From positions 1 to 18,184 of the forward strand of contig JAFDFH010000032.1 of assembly GCA_019309945.1 (NCBI GenBank): a stretch of 18,184 bases of DNA, given 5' to 3'. The position numbers were made by a program, and so were the translations under genes. The notes beneath the pieces are model-generated. The model was not told the origin of the DNA and did not search any database. It was given only the letters and a program-made list of their open reading frames with translations. This document shows, piece after piece, positions 13,774 to 18,184 of the stretch (position 1 is its first letter; the number at the start of each line of letters is the position of its first letter). The stretch comes from Deltaproteobacteria bacterium. GTDB lineage: Bacteria; Desulfobacterota; Desulfobacteria; Desulfobacterales; JAFDFH01.

Positions 13774-14512
13774 CCAATCCTTAACGAATTCTCCGGTTCT
13801 TAACACGGAAGCGCTTCCCTATCATGTTGCGATTATCATGGACGGGAATGGCCGGTGGGCCCAAAAGCGTTTTTTAAATCGGATTAAAGGACATCGAAAA
13901 GGCGCGGAAACCGTTCGCACCATTGTCCGGACCTGCCGTGAAATCGGGATTTCGATCCTGACTTTGTATGCCTTTTCCACTGAAAACTGGGAGCGGCCTC
14001 GATCAGAAGTCACTGCGTTGATGGCCCTTCTGAAAAAATTTCTCGAATCCGAACAAAAAGAAATGCTGGAAAACAATATTCGTCTGAATGCCATCGGACA
14101 GATAGAGCGTATGCCGGAAGATATCCAGGCCGCGTTACATCAAACCATGACGGTAACGGAAAACAAAACAGGTATGCTTTTGAATCTTGCGTTGAGTTAT
14201 GGGGGGCGCAGCGAGATTGTCCGGATGGTTCGGGAAATCGCAAAAAAAGCCAGAGATGGCGAGATCGATATAGCATCCATCACTCCGGCGCTTGTTTCTG
14301 AAAACCTTTATACCAGGGGAATCCCGGACCCTGATTTGTTGATTCGAACCAGCGGAGAAATTCGGATTAGTAATTTTCTATTATGGCAGATCGCATATAC
14401 CGAAATTTTTTTCACCGATACCCTTTGGCCTGATTTCACCAAGGAAGAGTTTCTCCAGATTCTGAATGGTTTTAAACGCCGTGAGCGCAGATATGGCAAG
14501 ATCGAATCGTAG
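13739..14512 (+). CDS. uppS: Undecaprenyl diphosphate synthase (cis-prenyltransferase)
   Basis: It condenses isopentenyl diphosphate units onto farnesyl diphosphate to make the C55 carrier for peptidoglycan. Seen: HVAIIMDGNGRWA with the catalytic Asp (D35 from this start), GHRKGAETVR, LTLYAFSTENWERP, LNLALSYGGRSEIV, and the C-terminal RTSGEIRISNFLLWQIAYTE...WPDF. The first ATG in frame is at 13739, inside frr; TTG codons at 13724 and 13763 are other possible starts. The one at 13763 has purine-rich DNA upstream and would give a family-length N-terminus. The enzyme identity is certain; the exact start is not. Confidence 0.93.
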   Translation: MKEKRKKSLNSSQSLTNSPVLNTEALPYHVAIIMDGNGRWAQKRFLNRIKGHRKGAETVRTIVRTCREIGISILTLYAFSTENWERPRSEVTALMALLKKFLESEQKEMLENNIRLNAIGQIERMPEDIQAALHQTMTVTENKTGMLLNLALSYGGRSEIVRMVREIAKKARDGEIDIASITPALVSENLYTRGIPDPDLLIRTSGEIRISNFLLWQIAYTEIFFTDTLWPDFTKEEFLQILNGFKRRERRYGKIES

Positions 14513-14574
14513 ATGTCAGTTTTAAGTAACGCATTTAGCGCGTTGGTCCATCAATCGAACACGTTTATATCCGC

Positions 14575-15432
14575 ATGATACAATTAAAACGTTGGATTAC
14601 AGGTCTTGTGGCCCTTCCTTTTATTATCCTGCTTATTTTTTTGGGGGGGCCTTTTCTGTTTTTTCTCCTTGTGTATGTCGTCGGCCTGCTTGCACTGTGG
14701 GAATATTTTCGAATCATATACAATCCTCAGGACCGCTTGGTGTCTGCCCCGGCTCGTTCTTCAAATCTCAATCGTCAAAATTCCTCGGCCCCCATCTTTC
14801 AAGTTTTAGCGTTTATCACTGGAACCTTAATCATGTGGTCGGCCTATAAAAATACCTTCGAAATGATTTTAGGATTTATTGCCCTGACCCTGATACTATC
14901 CGGGTTGATTGCTCTGGTCCAGTTCAAATCGAATCCGTTTGTATTCGAAAGGGCTGCTCAACAGATTCTGGGGATTATTTACATTCCCGTCTTGCTCTCC
15001 TATGTGGTCCTGATTCGAAATGGTATAAACGGTGCCGACTGGATTTTTTCCGTACTGTTCATCGTTTTTGCGGGAGACACCAGCGCCTACTACGCTGGAT
15101 CCTATCTGGGACGGCACAAACTTTGCCCAGCGGTAAGTCCAAATAAGACCATCGAGGGAGCACTTGGCGGACTTGCCGCAAATCTGGGCATGGGGGCTAT
15201 TTTGAAATGCTTTTTTCTGGCCAAGTCACCGTGGGGCCTCAGTATTCTACTCTTCCTTGTTATTGGTGTTGCCGGGCAGGTGGGGGATCTGTTTGAATCC
15301 GTAATTAAGCGCTCAGCGAATGTGAAGGATTCCGGGGGAATTTTGCCGGGTCACGGGGGTATGCTGGATCGTATTGACGCGTTATTGTTTGTGGCGCCTG
15401 TAGCCTACTTTTTTAAAGAATATATGCTATAA
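14575..15432 (+). CDS. cdsA: Phosphatidate cytidylyltransferase (CDP-diacylglycerol synthase)
   Basis: This inner-membrane enzyme makes CDP-diacylglycerol from phosphatidate and CTP, the entry to all phospholipid head groups. The 285-residue protein is highly hydrophobic with several membrane segments: residues about 8-45, 75-120, 130-165, then shorter ones. The family signature near the end is complete: ESVIKRSANVKDSGGILPGH followed by GGMLDRID. FAGDTSAYYAGSYLGRHKL and SPNKTIEGALGG are also conserved. A window of about 62 bases separates it from uppS, and no clear ribosome site precedes the ATG. It is part of the uppS-cdsA-dxr-rseP run. Confidence 0.95.
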   Translation: MIQLKRWITGLVALPFIILLIFLGGPFLFFLLVYVVGLLALWEYFRIIYNPQDRLVSAPARSSNLNRQNSSAPIFQVLAFITGTLIMWSAYKNTFEMILGFIALTLILSGLIALVQFKSNPFVFERAAQQILGIIYIPVLLSYVVLIRNGINGADWIFSVLFIVFAGDTSAYYAGSYLGRHKLCPAVSPNKTIEGALGGLAANLGMGAILKCFFLAKSPWGLSILLFLVIGVAGQVGDLFESVIKRSANVKDSGGILPGHGGMLDRIDALLFVAPVAYFFKEYML

Positions 15433-15445
15433 AACTCATATTATC

Positions 15446-16612
15446 ATGAAACACCTTTCCATATTTGGATCCACCGGATCTATCGGTACCAATACTTTGA
15501 ATATCGTTGAAATGTTTCCGGAGCGTTTTGCGATTAAGGCCCTTGCAGCAAAAACCAATGCGACCATGCTGGCTGAACAAATTGAGCGGTTTAGTCCTGA
15601 GATAGCGGTGGTTTTTGATGAGAAGGTGGCCCTCGAACTAAAAAATAAGCTTCCTTACAATACATCTACGGAAATTTTGTGCGGGGAAGATGGTTACAGG
15701 GCTGCCGCGGAACACCCTGCCGTGGACATGGTGGTGACCGCCATGGTCGGTGCGGCCGGACTGATGCCGACCCTGGCAGCGATAGAAGCCGGGAAGAACA
15801 TCGCATTGGCCAACAAGGAGACCCTTGTGATGGCCGGTGGGATTGTCATGGAGCGTGCCGCCCAGCGGAACGTTCAAATCCTTCCGATCGATAGTGAGCA
15901 CAGCGCCATTTTTCAGTGTATCGCCGGCAATCGCAACGAGGATCTGGACAAGATCCTCCTGACGGGTTCGGGAGGGCCCTTTTTAAACCGCCCGGGAGAC
16001 ACCTTCGATAAGATAAAACCCGAAGATGCCCTCAAGCACCCCACCTGGCAGATGGGAAAGAAAATAACGATTGACTCTGCCACGCTGATGAACAAGGGGC
16101 TGGAAGTCATCGAGGCCAAGTGGCTTTTTGACGTCTCGCTGGATCGGATTGAAGTTGTGATACATCCGCAAAGCGTGATTCACTCAATGGTATCTTATCA
16201 GGACGGATTCGTAATGGCACAACTCGGTATTCCGGATATGAAAGCGGCGATCGCTTACGCCCTATCCTATCCGGAGCGTCTGGCCTTAAAACAACCCATT
16301 CCTGATTTTAAACAGATCGGTGCCTTTACCTTCGCCCAGCCGGATTTAGAGAAATTTCCCTGTCTCGCGCTGGCATTTGAGGCCTGTAAGAAGGGGGGGA
16401 CATTCCCGGCCGTACTAAATGCTGCCAATGAGATGGCGGTTGATGCTTTTTTAAATTATCGCATAGCATTTGTTACAATTCCCGATATTATTCGTAACAC
16501 CATGGATAACCACACGGTCGTAATGAACCCGGCCCTTAGCGACATTCTCGAGGCTGACGGTTGGGCCCGAGCGAGGGCTGGAAATGAGATTCGAAGGTTA
16601 AAGATTTCGTAA
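15446..16612 (+). CDS. dxr: 1-deoxy-D-xylulose 5-phosphate reductoisomerase
   Basis: It converts DXP to 2-C-methyl-erythritol 4-phosphate with NADPH, the committed step of the MEP isoprenoid pathway that feeds UppS two genes upstream. The 388 residues are full length. NADPH-binding GSTGSIG is at 8-14, then IALANKETLVMAG. The metal and substrate site is PIDSEHSAIFQC with TGSGGPF and MGKKITIDSATLMNKGLEVIEA. The C-terminal helical domain has NAANEMAVDAFLN. It starts 13 bases after cdsA and has no evident ribosome site, suggesting coupling. Confidence 0.97.
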   Translation: MKHLSIFGSTGSIGTNTLNIVEMFPERFAIKALAAKTNATMLAEQIERFSPEIAVVFDEKVALELKNKLPYNTSTEILCGEDGYRAAAEHPAVDMVVTAMVGAAGLMPTLAAIEAGKNIALANKETLVMAGGIVMERAAQRNVQILPIDSEHSAIFQCIAGNRNEDLDKILLTGSGGPFLNRPGDTFDKIKPEDALKHPTWQMGKKITIDSATLMNKGLEVIEAKWLFDVSLDRIEVVIHPQSVIHSMVSYQDGFVMAQLGIPDMKAAIAYALSYPERLALKQPIPDFKQIGAFTFAQPDLEKFPCLALAFEACKKGGTFPAVLNAANEMAVDAFLNYRIAFVTIPDIIRNTMDNHTVVMNPALSDILEADGWARARAGNEIRRLKIS

Positions 16613-16695
16613 GCGTTTACTTCCGGCACTTCCGGATTTAGCACTTCAGACTTTACGCTACATGCAACTTTCCCGGTTTATGAGGGTTAAAGGGA

Positions 16696-16724
16696 TTGAA
16701 AAATATTTGTTGAAGCTTTATAAT
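16696..16724 (+). promoter_or_regulatory. Strong candidate promoter of rseP
   Basis: TTGAAA (16696-16701) and a perfect TATAAT (16719-16724) are spaced by exactly 17 bases, the best sigma-70 match in the window. It gives a leader of about 75 bases before rseP, in the 194-bp dxr-rseP gap. rseP may therefore be transcribed apart from the upstream run. Confidence 0.7.
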
Positions 16725-16806
16725 GATTGTAAAAATCGAAATTCAAACCGGAAGCATTCAGTCGCATTCATTTGAAACATAATTTAAACTCAGATAACTT
16801 ACCGCT

Positions 16807-17862
16807 ATGTTAACTAGTATATTTGCATTTGTCATTGTTTTGAGCGTACTTATCTTTTTCCATGAGCTGGGCCATTTTATCGTCGCGCGGTTATTCGGCG
16901 TTGGCGTTGAGAAATTTTCGCTTGGATTTGGCCCCCGACTTTTCGGGAAAAAGATTGGTATGACCGATTATCGCATTTCCGCCATACCCCTGGGGGGATA
17001 CGTTAAGATGGTGGGTGATGAACCCGATGCGGAGATTGATCCGGCCGCTATACCGTTTTCTTTTACCCACAAACACGTCTTCAAGCGGATATTAATCGTT
17101 GCCGCCGGCCCCCTCTTCAATTTTCTTCTCGCGATCGTCATATTCTTCGGGCTTTTTCAAATCTCAGGTACGTATATCTTAAAAGCCTCTGTCGGTCAGG
17201 TTGAAACAGGTTCGCCCGCCGACAAGGGCGGGCTTGAAAAGGGTGACCTGATTTTATCGATTGATGGATATACGGTGACAAGCTGGGAAGACATGTCAGA
17301 AATAATTTCCAGGAGCATGGGGAAAACGCTTTCCGTATCGGTACGCCGGGGAGAATCTATAATTTTGATAGAGATTGTGCCCGTAATAAAAACAATGCAG
17401 AGCATTTTCGGTGAAGATCTGGACCGCTATATGATCGGAATATCCGCCTCCGGCGAGGCCTTCACAAAGGATTTAAATCCGTTTCAGGCACTGGCTGAAA
17501 GCATTGTTCAAACTTATAAAATCACAGAGCTGACAGTGTTGAGTGTTATAAAGCTTATTCAGGGAGTGATCCCCGCGAAAACACTGGGCGGTCCCATTCT
17601 GATCGCACAAATGGCAGGTCAGCAGGCCAAGGCAGGTACGGCCAATCTGCTTTTCTTTATTGCTGTGATCAGCATTAACCTTGCCATCCTCAATTTTCTT
17701 CCGATACCGGTTTTAGACGGTGGTCATTTGCTTTTCTTTTTTATCGAGGCCATAAAGGGAAGCCCGGTCAATACAAAGATGCGCGAAATTGCCCAGCAGG
17801 CAGGTATCTTTGTACTCATTTTTCTGATGATACTTGTATTTTATAACGATATTACACGTTGA
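16807..17862 (+). CDS. rseP: Site-2 intramembrane zinc metalloprotease, RseP family
   Basis: This protease cuts membrane-embedded substrates such as anti-sigma factors and signal peptide remnants. The first membrane segment contains the zinc motif HELGH (19-23). FSLGFGPRLF and AIPLGGYVKMVGDEP follow, as in the family, and RILIVAAGPLFNFLLAIVIFF is the next membrane segment. There is one PDZ domain (about 125-200: VETGSPADKGGLEKGDLILSIDG), where E. coli RseP has two, hence 351 rather than 450 residues. The last segments include NFLPIPVLDGGHLLF, with the third zinc ligand D304. Which anti-sigma factor it cuts cannot be told from here. Confidence 0.96.
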   Translation: MLTSIFAFVIVLSVLIFFHELGHFIVARLFGVGVEKFSLGFGPRLFGKKIGMTDYRISAIPLGGYVKMVGDEPDAEIDPAAIPFSFTHKHVFKRILIVAAGPLFNFLLAIVIFFGLFQISGTYILKASVGQVETGSPADKGGLEKGDLILSIDGYTVTSWEDMSEIISRSMGKTLSVSVRRGESIILIEIVPVIKTMQSIFGEDLDRYMIGISASGEAFTKDLNPFQALAESIVQTYKITELTVLSVIKLIQGVIPAKTLGGPILIAQMAGQQAKAGTANLLFFIAVISINLAILNFLPIPVLDGGHLLFFFIEAIKGSPVNTKMREIAQQAGIFVLIFLMILVFYNDITR

Positions 17863-17966
17863 TTTTTCAGATTACTCACTGAGCTCCTACGAAATCGTCA
17901 TACGAGATTTAAATTTACGTATCGGAATTGTAACTTCTCAATATGTTCCGGTAGGCCCGCTGCGCC

Positions 17967-18158
17967 ATCCGGTAATTTTTTTCAATACGGCCAAAACTTG
18001 CCGTTAAGGGCGCCTAACAGTGACCCGCGCACGTGATGTAAAATAAGTGTATCGCTTAGCACAAACAGACTACAATCAACAATTTATGCTGTTCGGGTCA
18101 CTGTAAGCCGCCCTAAACGGCTTCAAACAGTTGCCCGCTTTGAAAAAAATTACCGGAT
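17967..18158. repeat. 192-bp imperfect palindromic element after rseP
   Basis: The outer arms are perfect inverted 19-mers: ATCCGGTAATTTTTTTCAA at 17967-17985 and its complement at 18140-18158. Inside, 18001-18027 and 18094-18120 are inverted copies of 27 bases with about 4 mismatches. The loop of about 66 bases is AT-rich. Short GGTAGG copies stand outside both arms (17950-17955, 18168-18173). No coding frame of note. The rest of the 322-bp tail of the window (17863-18184) shows no gene. Confidence 0.75.
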
Positions 18159-18184
18159 GACTCCGCTGGTAGGTTTAACCATAA

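Noticed and set aside
18001..18120. Integron attC site, suggested by CCTAAC within a palindrome
   Set aside because: The matching right side reads TGTAAGCC, not GTTRGGY. The pairing also extends well beyond the R boxes on both sides, and no cassette gene follows.

Overview
The window is a bacterial chromosome segment of moderate GC content made almost entirely of housekeeping genes. Its gene order points to a deltaproteobacterium (Desulfobacterota, probably Desulfobacterales): coaE-rho-rpmE-prfA-prmC followed by rpsB-tsf-pyrH-frr-uppS-cdsA-dxr-rseP. Three traits fit: a 200-residue EF-Ts, a cysteine-containing adenylate kinase LID, and an S2 protein with an acidic tail. The taxonomic placement is inference from protein character, not from a search.

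Layout. Positions 1-5161 are transcribed leftward: prfC (partial at the window edge, with a large in-frame internal deletion), a tRNA-Arg(CCG) with its own promoter and terminator, folC, rpsU, adk and a CCA-type tRNA nucleotidyltransferase. From 5506 onward everything is rightward: coaE, rho, rpmE, prfA, prmC, then the S2/EF-Ts/UMP kinase/ribosome recycling/undecaprenyl-PP synthase/CDP-diglyceride synthase/DXP reductoisomerase/site-2 protease cluster. Together these genes cover translation (S2, S21, L31, EF-Ts, RF1, RF1 methylation, recycling, RF3, tRNA maturation), transcription termination, nucleotide and cofactor synthesis, and envelope lipid precursors.

The non-routine content is small mobile or palindromic DNA. 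One family of about 143 bp occurs three times (1149, 5211, 8356), always in the same orientation. It has about 18-bp imperfect terminal inverted repeats, an internal perfect 7-bp hairpin, and 4-bp target duplications at two copies. It has no room for a transposase, so it looks like a MITE. One copy supplies the last 47 codons of folC, one has a 95-bp internal tandem duplication and sits between the divergent cca and coaE genes, and one sits 27 bp before prfA. Element plus duplication is 147 bp (49 codons), and one frame of the element is open, so it can insert into genes without breaking the frame.

Two further unrelated palindromic elements are a 158-bp one between rpmE and prfA and a 192-bp one after rseP. 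A shorter inverted repeat lies between pyrH and frr. I found no CRISPR array, prophage, secretion system or transposase gene, and no new multi-gene system. The items most worth checking are the MITE-derived FolC tail and the prfC deletion.
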